Shown in pieces: positions 21,925 to 33,039 of a stretch of 64,000 nucleotides of DNA (position 1 is the stretch's first letter; each line of letters opens with the position of its first letter). Under the pieces are notes generated by a model that was not told the DNA's origin, ran no database searches, and saw only the letters and a program-made list of their open reading frames with translations. The translations under genes were made by a program, and so were the position numbers. The stretch covers positions 868,001 to 932,000 of the forward strand of contig CAJZBQ010000044.1 in NCBI GenBank assembly GCA_914767885.1. The letters run 5' to 3'. Source of the stretch: Blepharisma stoltei. Taxonomy: Eukaryota > Ciliophora > Heterotrichea > Heterotrichida > Blepharismidae.

Positions 21925-23298
21925 TTATTGAAATTTTACCTCAGTCATCGTTAATTGTAAGCTCTTCATATCAAATTTATATATTTTATACTTATTGTCC
22001 ATGAAATAGCAACTTTGATTGAAATAAACTTGGTATGCTGCTCTATTACTACAGAAAATCTGCGATTGTCCTATAGTTTTCCAATTGCTTAGTTTATTTG
22101 GCTCACTTTCATATATATTTCTTGAGGATTCGATTAAAAACACTCTATTTTCTGCCTGAAGCAAGACTTTATAAGTATTAGCTTGGAAGTTGAGATAAAT
22201 TTCATTATAAATATCTTGCTTATGATTATATGAATATAGTTTTTTATTTTGATACCCAACAAATGCGATTCCATAATTTCCTGCAATACATGAAACTCAG
22301 CTTAGATTTTCTTTCAGAGGGCAAATTTTATATTCTCTACTAAAACTTTTTTTCCATTATTTTAATATCCTAATAAATTATAATACTTTACTCAATATGG
22401 AAAACTTTATGCCAAAAGCATGTAGTAAATTTCTCTTCAGATAATACCAATTATCAGTTGATAGCTCATATTTCGCTGCTTGATTCAATGGATCATTAAT
22501 ATAATAATCATCATCATTCACATTATAAGCATTATATCCTCCAAATAAGTAAATAAAGCCATCATGATACACAGCACCCATACTTCTTGACGGATCTCCA
22601 TTTGAAAGTTGCTTAATAGTGTTATCTGGATACAATCTAAATGCTATTCCAGATGAGCGACGATCGCCATAGCAAAATATCGATTTATCAGGAAGAAGAC
22701 ACATAGAAATATGTTGAGCAGAGCTAACCTCGGTTTGAAGAATGTCTATCTGCTGCTCAGACTTTGAAAAATTGGTCAAATTTACTCTAACTGAGTTTTT
22801 TGTTTTAGTCCTAAAAAATACAATTTCATTGCTTTCAAAATCTGAACGATTAAATCTGCACCCAAGCTCATCCAACTTTTTTCGGGCACTATCTGGATCT
22901 AAGCTTAATAGCTTTTCAAGTGGATTTTGATTTATTTTTGGTATTGTTTTTACCGAGTCAATCTTTCTAATTAAATCAAGTTGATTTATTCTTATTTTCT
23001 CAATATTTTCTAGCTCTTTAATAAGTGATAATTTTAATTCCTGTATTTTCTTGTATGTTTCTTTTATTAAGTTTTCTTTTATATCAAGCAATTCTCTTGA
23101 TAATCTATGCAGCTCTTCAATTAGGGCTTCCTTATATCCTTGATTTGGTTTTAATTGTAAGTGTTCAAAATCGTGTTTTTTAATAGAAGCAGCTTGAGAA
23201 TGCTTATATCAGTGGGTTTTGCAAGAGTAGAGGGCAGGAACCACACACTTGCAGAGAACTTTGACTTTATTTTTGCATCCCAACTTTCAGCATTCCAT
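21925..23298 (-). CDS. Kelch copy K8: zinc-finger, coiled-coil, kelch protein (intact after IES2 removal)
   Basis: Segments 23298-22447 and 22332-21925 join into 1260 nt (419 residues) when the TA-bounded IES2 is removed; both segments are whole codons. N-terminus MECWKLGCKNKVKVLCKC with UGA Trp4 and Cys3, Cys8, Cys16, Cys18, Cys26, His29, then a coiled coil (about 50-105), the linker KLLSLDPDSARKKL, and a propeller with CLLPDKSIFCYG, GAVYHDGFIYLFGG, NQAAKYELSTDNW and YQVYFNQSCYFMD. IES1 is naturally absent. A short Asp/Tyr-rich insert (residues about 255-266) follows FGG. It ends ...MTEVKFQ, three codons longer than most copies. The zinc finger plus coiled coil plus propeller resembles TRIM-type proteins; the biochemical role is unknown. 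Confidence 0.75.
22333..22446. repeat. IES2 in K8
   Basis: 114 bp between TA (22331-22332) and TA (22445-22446). The length is a multiple of three but it introduces stop codons. Joining reproduces the exact codons of the empty site in K3. Confidence 0.8.
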
Positions 23299-24016
23299 GA
23301 TTAAGATAAATTTATAAATTCAACAAAATGATTAATAAAAGCCATTGTATTCTTTATATAATTTATCTAAAAGAAATTTAAGAATCTGAAAGATTTATTA
23401 AAATCATTTATTTAAGCATCAAAACCAGTTCAATATTTCCACTTCATTTTTATCTCCCTTTGATCCTCCACAATTCACAGTAAAAGTAAGCAAAAATCCT
23501 CTAACTCATGATACTTATTACTGTGCAGTAGTGATATTAAGTTTCAATAATAATTATATTAGCTTTCGCATTAGCTCATAAAGACAACGATTATATATAA
23601 TCAAAATTTTACTTTGTCTTTATTTTTAGAGTTTTTATAGTTATGCCAATTAAAATATTGTCGATTGAAATTGGGCATTGAAAATGATGAGCATCTGTAA
23701 ATGGAATTTAGTGCCACTAAATATAATTTTATTCCCAATAAATGTGAAGCCAAAGGCAAAGGGCTTTTAAACACTTTTATAGTAGACAATCAAAAAGCTA
23801 ATTTCTACTATGCTACCACTTATTTTTTGCCAAAAATTTTTAAGATTTTTGCTTACTTTGACTGTAAATTCTTAAGATTAAATAGAATATTGACTGAAGC
23901 TTTTGACGCTAAATAATAATTATTGATTTCAGTTAATTTTTATTTATTTCTAAATTCTTTTATATTTCTTATACTCTTCTTTTCAGGAATTCAATGGCCT
24001 TATATTTATCTTAATC

Positions 24017-24538
24017 ATGGAGTGCTGGAAGCAGGGATGCAAAAATGAAGTAAAAAGCTTTCTGCATATGTGTGAAGCCTGCAAGCTACTCTTGCAGCAT
24101 TCATGTATATAAGCATCTTCAAAGCGCTTGTCTCGTAAAGCACCAACTTGAGACCTTAAAACTAAAAATAAATCCAAAAATCAAGGAAGCCTTAATAGAT
24201 GAGCTACAAAAGCTGTCAAAAGAATTGCTTGAAATAAAAGAAAACTTAATCAAAGACACATATAAGAAAATACAAGAATTAAAATTACCTCTTATTAGAG
24301 CACTAGAAAATATTGAAAAAATAAGAGTAAACCAAGCTGATTTAATTAGAAAGATTTACTTAATTAAAAAAATACCAAAAATAAATCAAACTCCTTTCGA
24401 AAACCTATTAAGCTTAGAACCAGATAGTGCCCCAAAAAAATTGGATGAGTTTGGGTGCATTTTTAATCGTTCAGATTTTAAATTTAACCAAAAAGATAGA
24501 ATCGATACTGGTGAAAACAATGAAATTGTATAAATCTT
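24017..24538 (+). pseudogene. Kelch copy K9, 5' part only
   Basis: ATG at 24017 gives MECWKQGCKN with UGG (24026-24028) at the Trp4 position where most paralogs have UGA, a direct code test. A frame change follows in the zinc-finger codons, then the coiled coil and linker are open (EALIDELQKLSKELLEIKEN to NEIV). The copy stops at the IES1 site and is followed by a fragment of the zinc-finger/Rab-like gene. Confidence 0.7.
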
Positions 24539-24559
24539 TAAGCATTTAACGTAAATTAT

Positions 24560-24640
24560 TATAAATTATAATATTTTAATGAAACCAGCCAGGATAAAAC
24601 AGTTTGCAATGAATGCTCAGGAGCGTTATAACTATTTATA
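24560..24640 (+). pseudogene. Fragment of zinc-finger/F-box/Rab-like gene
   Basis: It matches the start region of the gene at 1947 (CAGCCAGG...TTTGCAATGAATGCTCAGGAG, the VCNECSG codons), then diverges. A second fragment at 29478-29560 continues with the same sequence. Confidence 0.55.
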
Positions 24641-24864
24641 AAGAATAGTCATTGAAGAATATATGCTCTAAGACAAAATACAAATGTGGTAATCCATATT
24701 TTTCTTATTAAATATGTACAGTATATTAAAAAAAGCTTTAATGATTAGGACTAGAAAAAATGATTTATCTATTTATTTTTCTTAAAGAGCTTATGCTCTT
24801 AACAAGCTCTTAAGGGTTTTTTAGTAATTGTTTTTCCAGATAAGATATTAAAAAAGATATGCAT

Positions 24865-25140
24865 GCTTCCTCAAAGTTTGAGGATAAAGCGATTGATTGA
24901 TTCCTTTTGAATGTTGTAGTCAGCAAAAGTTCTTTCATCTTCCAATTGTTTACTTCCGAAAATGAGTCTTTGCTAATTTTGAGGAATTCCTTCTTTGTCT
25001 TAATTTTGGCTTTGACGTTGCCAACGGTCTCTAAGGATTCAACACCAAGAGTAATCGTTCTTCTAGTCAGAGTCCTTACGAAGATCTGCGTACCCCTTTT
25101 GAGTTTGAAGAAATCAAGTAGCGTTCCCTGCTTAGGTCCT
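24865..25140 (-). pseudogene. Polyubiquitin pseudogene
   Basis: The minus strand from about 25091 reads TQIFVRTLTRRTITLGVES, then NVKAKI, then after a one-base frameshift [30 protein letters not shown] and a degraded LRLRGG ending near 24865. The span fits one 76-residue ubiquitin unit. The bases before it (TLLDFFKLKRG) look like the end of a preceding unit, so the source was a polyubiquitin gene. An in-frame stop and loss of the Gly-Gly end rule out function. Confidence 0.75.
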
Positions 25141-25224
25141 CTCTGCCAGCCTCCTCCCTTTTCTCCTTTTCCTAAGTTCTTTTTTTTTTCTTTCTCCATC
25201 TCCATCTCCTTCATCGCCTGAACC

Positions 25225-25850
25225 TACTTTAACAATATTTTATACCTTCCTCTCATTTGACCAAGTTTTCAAAATTTTGCTCGTAAAAAGCAACCTCAAT
25301 CAGCCCTACCTCCCTCCAGTTGCAATTGGCATCTTCCAGTAGTCTCTCAAGTCTCACCCTTTGGTTGCTGTATTTTTGGAATCTGCCATAAGTGCATTTT
25401 GTCTCCTCAATCCCGCAGTTCTTGCACAATGGGCTGCTTGCTAGATGCCTTAAGTGAGCATTATGGTTGCAGAAAAAAGCCAGCCCTTAGTTGATGAATT
25501 GTACAGATTGCTACTTCTTGGTGAGGTTTGGACTTCAAGAAGGTAGGCAAATCTGTGTTTACCTTTCCCTCCATCAACTCCCTGGACATCCGGGTAGTTT
25601 TATCAGTCTCCTGCTCAAGCCTTCCAAGGCTCTCCTTTATATTGAGCACTCTTATCCTGTTGTCGAATTAGTCTCCCACTTCAACCTGCCTTACCTCCTC
25701 TTTGTCTCCAAACTCATTTAGGCAAGCTTCTCCATAATTTTCTTACACTTTCTCTCTCAAGAGAGGTTTAGTAAGCACTGATCTCTCTCATCTCCTTCGT
25801 AATCTGATTTCTTGACTCAAGGATTTTTTTGCGAAATGTGAGAGTCCTCT
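25225..25850 (-). mobile_element. LINE-type retrotransposon remnant (3' end of ORF2)
   Basis: The minus-strand translation contains ICTIHQLRAGFF, then after a frame change in a T-run CNHNAHLRHLASSPLCKNCG, IEETKCTYGRFQKYSNQRVR. The pattern LR-x-G ... L-x-R ... C-x2-CG-x2-ET ... C/F ... R is the usual C-terminal region of non-LTR retrotransposon polymerases after the RT/RNase H part. Upstream, NIKESLGRLEQETDKTTRMS continues for about 60 codons. The RT catalytic domain is not in the window. The base composition is more GC-rich than its neighbours. Confidence 0.55.
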
Positions 25851-25964
25851 TCCATGATTGATTTTTAAGAGAGACTCAGCCTACGCCCTCATATTAATTA
25901 AAGTGGAATAAATAAAGAAGATATAAAAAATAATGGGATATATCCTAATATTTTATAGCTGGAT

Positions 25965-26800
25965 TATACCTGTAAAACTCTACTTATCTTTCTTGCATTT
26001 CTAATAGAAATCCCATGAGTATTATCAGCCAAAAAATTCCATGATGCTAATACTACATAATTTATAGGTATCCAAGAATAAATCTCCTAATAAAGAATGC
26101 TACTATAAAGACCAATCTGGCAAGTAAATGAACTTTGTTTTCTTTGTTCGCCAATTTAAGTATTTCTTTTATATTCTTTAAATCTTTTATAGGAAGTCTA
26201 ATTATCTTATATTAATAGATTGCTAGTTTAATAAATCTTATGTAAGAATTGATTAGAGTAACTTCACAAAAAAAAGTTGGATAAGAGTATTCGTGCTTAA
26301 TTAATTATGAAATTTTTCTTGGAAATTAATTCGGGGCTAATTTGTTATTAATTATATCTAGAAATTTGTTAAAAATCATTTTTTAAAATTAATATTTTGT
26401 TTTATTTTTAATTTGTATAAAAGTTCATACATAATTTCAATTGTGCCATATGTTCCTGAAACCCCAGTGAATTCTCCAACAACTTTAAGACCATGATAAA
26501 GCATAATAAAGTTATCATAGATCCCAATTTTACATACACTTTGTAGCATAAATAAAATAGCCTAAAGAAATCGCTATTACCAAGATTTCAAAGTCGTCAT
26601 TTAGGTCTCCCATTTGCCAAATGGTAGTAATTGCCATAGCGGTTAAAGCAAGTAAAAATAGTCCATTGGATAAAGTAAACAATAGATTTCAGAAATCCCA
26701 AAGCTATTTAATAGGCAAATTTTTATTGACTACCAGAGATATGGATTAAAAAAATGTCAAAACAGAAGCTAAATTAAAGAATCGGCCATGCTTTATAATA
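25965..26800 (-). pseudogene. TLC-domain gene copy with both halves, degraded
   Basis: The N-terminal segment (about 26424-26800) and part of the C-terminal segment (25965-26186) are both present on minus. They are separated by the same TA-bounded insertion site as in the intact gene (insertion about 26187-26420). Internal deletions remove the KKRYREYK to SLPWFV stretch. It lies 3' of K10. Confidence 0.65.
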
Positions 26801-27366
26801 CTAAATATTAATTTCCAGGCTTAAATTGATAATAAGTTTTGCTTGCTCTTGGATTTTAAAAATTTATATTAGGTTAAATTTTAAATTTCAAAAATATAAT
26901 AATTAATATAGCAAATTATTTGTTTTGATGCTAAAAATAAATTAAATTTTTGGAAATTTTGATTTATTATTATGCTTGATTCATCTTTAATTGTAAGCTC
27001 TTCATATCAAATTTATATATTTTACAATCACAGTCCATGAAATAGCAACTTTGATTGAAATAAACTTGGTATACTGCTCTGGAACCATAGCTAATCTGCG
27101 ATGCTCCTATAATTTTCCAATTGCTTAGTTGACTTGAATTACTTTCATATATATTTTTTGAGGATTCGATTAAAAATACTCGATTTTCGGCCTGGAGCAA
27201 GATTTTATGAGTATTAATTGCAAAGTTGAAATAAATTTCATTATAAATATCTTGCTTATGATTATATGAATATAGCTTGCCACTTTGAGCCCCAACAAAT
27301 GCGATTCCGTAATTTCCTGGAATACATGAAACGTAACTTAGATTTTCATTCAGAGGGCAAATTTTA

Positions 27367-27477
27367 TATTCTCTAATAGTTGTTTTCTTTCTTTTCAACA
27401 TCGTAATAAATTATAATACTTACCCAATATAGAAAGCTTTATGCCAAAGTGCGTAGCAAATTGCTCTTCAGATAATA
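27367..27477. repeat. IES2 in K10
   Basis: A TA-bounded ~109-bp insertion at the DKWY site. Confidence 0.7.
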
Positions 27478-27822
27478 CCACTTATCAGTTGATAGCTCAT
27501 ATTTTGCTGCTTGATTTCATGGACTACCTGAAGCATTTCATCCTCCAAATAGGTAAATAAAGCCATCATGATACACAGCGCCCATATTTCCTGACGGATC
27601 TCCATCTGAAAGCTGTTTAACAGTGCTATCTGGATACAATATAAATGCTGTTCCTTCTCCAGGATGATTTCCATAGCAAAATATAGATTTATCAGGAAGA
27701 AGACACATAGAAATAGCTTGAAGATAACTAGCATTGCTTTGAAGAATGCGTATCTGTTACTCAGACTTTGAAAAATTAGTCAAACTAATTCTAACTGAGT
27801 TTTTTGTGTTAGTCCTAAAAAA

Positions 27823-27954
27823 TATGTCTCATTAGTACATTTAATCATTCTTTAAAAATCTTAGCTTTCTGCTTTTAAGCAAATCATTCTTAAGCGAATT
27901 TATTTCTTAGATTATGCTATATAAAAATTAAAAAAAAATATTTAAAGAAGCATA
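27823..27954. repeat. IES1 in K10
   Basis: A TA-bounded ~130-bp insertion at the conserved site. Confidence 0.7.
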
Positions 27955-28250
27955 CAATTTCATTGTTTTCAACATTATCGATTCTGTCATCTTTCTTTGA
28001 GTTCAAAATCTGAACGATTAAAACTGCACCCAAACTCACTCAACTTTTTTCTGGCACTATCTGGATCTAAGCTTAATAGCTTTTCAAGTGGATTTTGATT
28101 CATTTTTGGTAATTTTTTTACCGAATAAATCTTTCTAATTAGATCCACTTGATTTAATCTTATTTTTTCAATATTTTTTAGCTGTTTAATAAGTGATAAT
28201 TCTAATTCTTGTATTTTCTTATATGTGTCTTTGATTAAGTTTTCTTTTTA

Positions 28251-28467
28251 TAGCTTATGCGCCATAATAGGTTAGTATGGCCAGTCTGCATAGCGAACAC
28301 AAAAATATTGTCCATGGCACTTCCTTATCAAGTCTAAGTCTGATTAGGTACCTCAAGCCATAAACGGAATTTGGCATTTTCCTTTGACTTTTCAAATTAA
28401 AAAGGAAAAATTTTATTATAAATATTAAAACGTGCCAATAATAATCTATTAAAATACAGGGTCTATA
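28251..28467 (+). mobile_element. Family-2 MITE in K10 coiled coil
   Basis: TA-TAGCTTATGCGCC ... ACAGGGTCTA-TA, a well-preserved copy at the LLDIK/ENLIK codon site. Confidence 0.75.
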
Positions 28468-28686
28468 CTTCAAGCAATTGTTTTGATAATTTATGCAGCT
28501 CTTCAATTAGGGCTTCTTTATATTCTTGATTTGGTTTTAATTCTAAAGGTTCAAGCTTGTGCTCTACGATAGAAGGTGATTGAATATGCTTTAGCATGTG
28601 GGGTTTGCAAGAGTATCAGGCAGGTTCCACACATCTGCAAAAAACTTTGAATTTATTTTTGCATCCTTCCTTTCAGCATTCCATCA

Positions 28687-28830
28687 TTAACTACCTCTTC
28701 CAATAGCTAGCAAAAAAAATTTTGTAAGCTCAATTTTTTCTTTCTAAATTTTAAAAATTCCTTATGCGCAAAAATTTGAAACCAAAAATTAATTTAATTT
28801 GTAAAATTAACGTTTTAAACTGTAAGCAAA
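28687..28830. mobile_element. Degenerate family-1 MITE upstream of K10
   Basis: The left terminus (TTAACTACCTCTTCC) and part of the core are recognisable. The right half has been replaced by a tandem repeat. It is positionally equivalent to 14561 and 50703. Confidence 0.5.
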
Positions 28831-28831
28831 A

Positions 28832-29226
28832 TAGACAAAGTTTGTATTAACCGCTTGCTTTTCTTTATGATGTTCTTAATGACTTATATAATAATCGTTA
28901 GCAAATTTAAATAGAATTGAAAATTAAAACTTGCCTATCGGTTGCTTTTTAGTGAAAGGATAAACGAAATTCTAATTTACTTATGATTAATTGCTTTCTA
29001 AAAGCCAAAGTTTGCATTGTGCGCTGATTGTTCCTTATAAATTTCTTAATGACTCATATATGTTCTCTAGCAAAATGAAATGAAATTGAAAATTATTCGA
29101 TCGATTTGCTATTTATGGGAAGGATAAATTTTAAAATAATAATATAATTTGATTTATGATCAATATTTCTATAAAAGCCAAAGTTTCCTTTAAGCACTTG
29201 TTGTTTTTTATGAAGTACTTAACGGC
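28832..29226. repeat. Tandem repeat, about 170-bp unit, about 2.3 copies
   Basis: Three successive starts, each CAAAGTTT followed by a TTCTTAATGACT-like block, TAGCAAA, GAAATTGAAAATTA and GATAAA. The units have diverged, and the last is cut after about 50 bp at the membrane-gene remnant. No ORF. Confidence 0.55.
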
Positions 29227-29477
29227 TTAGATAAATTTATAGATTCATGAACATGATTAATAAATCCATTGCATTCTTAATCATTTGAACATAATTTGCC
29301 TAAAGAAAATTAAGAATCTATAAAAAATGAAAGATTTATTAAAATTGTTTATTTAAGCACCAAAAGCAGTTCAATACCTTCACTTCATTTTTTATCTCCC
29401 TTTGATCCTCCATAATTCACAGTAAAAAGAAAACAAAAATCCTCTAAACAGTTTTTGTAAATAATTATAAAATTATA

Positions 29478-29930
29478 ATAATTTATGATAAAATCTTTAT
29501 TTACATAGAAGCCAGAAGTAATATAACTATTTATACAGAATAGTCCTTTTGCAGTTTATGCTCAAAGACAAAATGTAAATGTGGTGACCTTCGTTTATTC
29601 AATGTTATAAGCTCTACATACTTACTCCAGAAAAATTTTTAGAAGTCGCTATTCAAAGTATTGGGTCATTTTATAATTGGACTGCAAAGCGAGTTTCCAA
29701 TTATATTTTATTCATCTAGTCACTAGGATCACACTTCTGGACGCGTTCTTCTGGTCATAAGGAGACCTATAAATGCATATAGAAGATGCAATAAAGGGAT
29801 GCTGAAAATAGGATTAAATGGATTTTTAACTGTAACAATTGCATAATATCGAGTTAATCTATCTTTGAGCTTGTAAGAAATATTGAAATATAAACACTAG
29901 CAAGCATATAATTATAAATAAACAAATTAT
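29478..29930. other. Rab-like-gene fragment and anonymous flank
   Basis: 29458-29515 match the upstream and start sequence of the gene at 1947. 29515-29600 match 24620-24700 (AACTATTTATA-AGAATAGTC). The remainder to 29930 is AT-rich with no recognised feature. Confidence 0.45.
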
Positions 29931-30067
29931 TTTTGCGCATTTTTTGTAAAGTAGCCTTCATTTTAAAATTAACTTTTCCTTAAAGAGATTATTAAGCTTA
30001 ATTTCATAATTATCATCTCTACTATTTAACAATAAATAAAAGTCCTTATTTACTTTTAAAATTTTAC

Positions 30068-30251
30068 TCATTCCCCCCTCAGTGAATGAATAAAAAAATT
30101 TTTGTTCGCACACTTGAGAGGAGTATTATTTTAAAAACAAATTCCCAAATTTATATTTACAGAATTTTTTTAATTCATGGAGTGTAGAATTTTGGACAAA
30201 AGTTGGGATTTTTTACAGGCGTTTTTTGTTCGCTCATGGAGGGGTGGGTTA
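30068..30251. mobile_element. Family-1 MITE, short, at the end of a TLC copy
   Basis: TTCCCCCCTCAGTGAATGAA ... CTCATGGAGGGGTGGG-TTA. It is only about 184 bp, with the core deleted. The empty site is seen at 51826-51835 in the intact TLC gene. It sits at the stop codon of the TLC copy, so read-through changes only the last residues. Confidence 0.75.
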
Positions 30252-31590
30252 GCTTTCTTAATCTTCACAAATCAAGGCAAACTTTGTCCTGCTCGGCGCC
30301 TTATTTTGTATTTTCTATATCTTTTCTTTACAATAAAATACATGTCTAACAACCATTTTAATGAATCCATTTCTATATAAAATCCCACTATTCTTAGTAG
30401 CCAAAAAGCATTCCACGATGTTGCGATTCCATAAGTTATTGGTCAAAGAATAAGTCTCATAATTAAGAAGGCTACTATAAAGGCCAATTCAGCAAGTAAA
30501 TAGGACTTTGCTTCCTTTTGTCCAGCATATTTTAGTATTTTTTTTATATGTAAGAATAGATTAGAAACCATAGCAAAAAAAGTTGGATCAGAATATTTAT
30601 GCTCGTATTAATTTAATGAAATTCTATTGGAAAATAAATTTCTATAATCCCTTGCCTAAATTTTCGTTTGCTTTCATAAGTAAAGTGAATTTTAAAATTT
30701 CAAAAAGCAATTTTAAACTCATTGTATATGTAATGACATGCCAAATTCTTTTAAAATTTTAAAATTAATTTACTGTAGATAAGCAAAAAACGAAATTTTA
30801 CCAATACATTATATAAATTATATCTAGATTGTTGAAAATTATTTTTAAATAAATATCTTTGTTTCATTTTTAAATCCCATAAAAGTTCCATAAATAATTT
30901 TAACTGTGCCATATGTTCCTGAAACCCCAGTTAAATCTGCAGCAAATGTAAGACCATGATAAAGCATAATAAAGTTATCATAGATCCCAAATTTTCAAAT
31001 ACGCAATGTATCATAAATAAAATAGCCTAACTCCCCCTCCGTGAGCTAGCAAAGCCATTAGAAAATCCCTATTTTTTGCCCAAAGCACACCCTCTGTGAG
31101 CGAACAAAATTTTTTTAATATATAAGTATAATTATTATAATGAAATCTCTAGCTAATTCTGTTTAATTTTAAACAATTGATTTTAAAACATAAATTTTAC
31201 AAATTAAATAAATATTTGCTTTCCATTTTTTGGGAATTGGAATTTTTTTTAAATTTCAAAAAAAGATTTACTATAAAATTTATTAAATAAAATATTTTTT
31301 AAAAAAAAATTAATCCCGTAAGCGAGCAAAATTTTTTATTAACTCACGGAGGGGGAGAAAGAAATCGCAATACCGTAAGTTCAAAGTCGTCATTTATGTT
31401 TCCCATTCGCCGGCCGGTAGAAATTGCCATTGTGATTGAAACAAGTAAAAAGAGTCCGTGGATGAAAGAAACAATGCGATTTCGAAAATTCGAAAGTTCT
31501 TTGGTAGGCAAATTTATATTGACTACCAGAGATACAAGGATAAACACGATTGCCCATACAAGAACTGAAAAGAGAACTACAGGCAAATAA
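30252..31590 (-). pseudogene. TLC-domain gene copy with three insertions, one frame defect
   Basis: The fullest duplicate of the TLC gene. It has an N-terminal segment (start near 31586; INLPTKELSNFRNRIVSFIHG), a family-1 MITE at 31031-31359, the middle (LGYFIYDTLRIW with UGA Trp), the conserved TA-bounded insertion (about 30550-30888), and the C-terminal half (ILKYAGQKEAKSYLLAELAF, then SLPWFVKIKK with UGA where the intact gene has UGG). The HH of the TLC motif is YH. A one-base deletion before the MITE breaks the frame. Confidence 0.7.
31031..31359. mobile_element. Family-1 MITE inside a TLC copy
   Basis: TAA-CTCCCCCTCCGTGAG ... CTCACGGAGGGGGAG-AAA. The right target copy has lost one base. 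The empty site CCTAAAGAAATCGC is seen in other TLC copies. Confidence 0.8.
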
Positions 31591-31765
31591 TTAATCTTTT
31601 TTTATAATAGTAAATATGCAATTTCAGTTTAAATTAATAATAAACTTTGCTTGCTCTTGGATTTTTAAAATTTATATTAAGCTAAACTGTTAATTTTGAA
31701 AATATTAAAAATTTGGCAAATTATTTATTTTAATACTAAAAGCAAATTATGAAATTTTTGATATA

Positions 31766-32085
31766 TTAAACTTGGGTTATCGTGAATTGTAAGCAGCCGA
31801 TGCCGCATATATATATTTTACATTCACCGTCCATGAATACAATTTTGATCAAAATAAGCTTGGTATGCTGCTCTGCCGCTATAATTAATATGCGATGTTC
31901 CTAGAATTTTTCGATTTCTTAGTTGACTTGGCTCACTTTCATATATATTTTTAGAGCTTTCAATTAAAAATACTCGGCTTTTTGTTAGGATCAAGATTTT
32001 GTAAGTATATGCTGCAAATTTAAGATAAATTTCATTATTAATATCTTGATTATAATTATATATTTATAATTTGCTACTTTCATAG
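31766..32085 (-). pseudogene. Kelch 3' fragment K11
   Basis: The minus-strand last ~105 codons of the family, diverged, ending ...VTQV-stop as in K18 rather than MTQV. It is cut at 32085, within the GYESSK codons. K11 and K18 therefore share a sublineage. Confidence 0.65.
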
Positions 32086-32089
32086 GCTC

Positions 32090-33035
32090 CTTCACTCGAA
32101 GTCTATTTCATGACGAATATATTTTCTTTTCCTATTTTTTTTACCTGTTTTTCTTTGGCTTGTTTTTTTAGCCTATTTTAATTTGACTGATTAAATTTCG
32201 AAAAATTTTAAAATTTCAAAAATCTTTAAAAATATCATACTTTTTTGGTGGGAGGTTATTTAAAGCACTTATAAGGGCTAGAGTTTATTTTGATAAGATA
32301 TTTTCCAGTTTAAAACTATTAAATTTGAATAGACTTTCATGAGATTTTGATCTAATTATATAATAAAACTATAAATAAAATTTTTAAATTTAATTTGAAT
32401 TTATTTTCATTTTTTAATTATTTATTAAAATGAAGCTTTTCCAAAGTATATTAGAATATGGATGATGAAGCATTTAAATGCATTTAAGTAGTCTATATTT
32501 TCGGCAGAAATTGCAGAAAACGAGAACTTGACTATACGTGAAACCAGTTTAAATCAGAATAAGAGATGGTATCACTACATAATTTAAATAAAATGGAAAA
32601 TTTAGATTTAGATTTAAATAGAAATGTTTAGTTGCGATCCTACTTATTAAAATTTTTGAATTAATTAGGCAATCTCAAATCAATAGGCTTATCTATCATG
32701 TGAAATAGCTAGCTTAATTATGGCTGTGCGCGATAGCAAGGCAATTTTTGTCCGTAATGAACTTTGAAACTATTTTAAAATACATAAGAATTATATAAAA
32801 TTAGAAAAACAAGTAACTGAGGCTATTTTCAAGTTTAAGATAATCTCAAAATTTTTGCCAAAAATCAAGCTTGATAGCCACTTAAGAGCTTTAGAACAGT
32901 TTAAACTTATTTTACTCTACTAATTTCTATTTAATTAAAATCCAGGACAAGCTTTTTTCTTCCCTTACTCTGACTTGATGATCTCGATATCTTTTTTACA
33001 AAATATTAAATAAAGATGTTACCTAATAAAGGAAT
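32090..33035. other. AT-rich stretch without a supported gene
   Basis: No frame looks like the neighbouring families, no element ends were recognised, and no homologous segment was noticed elsewhere in the window. Confidence 0.4.
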
Positions 33036-33039
33036 AAAA

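Larger units (their letters stand above)
26970..28684 (-). pseudogene. Kelch copy K10 with three insertions
   Basis: ATG at 28684 (UGA Trp4), TAA at 26970. In gene order: a family-2 MITE in the coiled coil (28251-28467), IES1 (27823-27954) and IES2 (27367-27477). The propeller contains GSPWNQAAKYEL with UGA for Trp, aligned to UGG in K12. Removing the three insertions leaves a total one base off a multiple of three; an extra base lies in the DRID region (about 27985-28000). It ends MNQA instead of MTQV. Confidence 0.7.

Noticed and set aside
24907-25221. 104-codon plus-strand ORF
   Set aside because: It is antisense to the ubiquitin pseudogene and compositionally biased (Ser/Phe/Leu).
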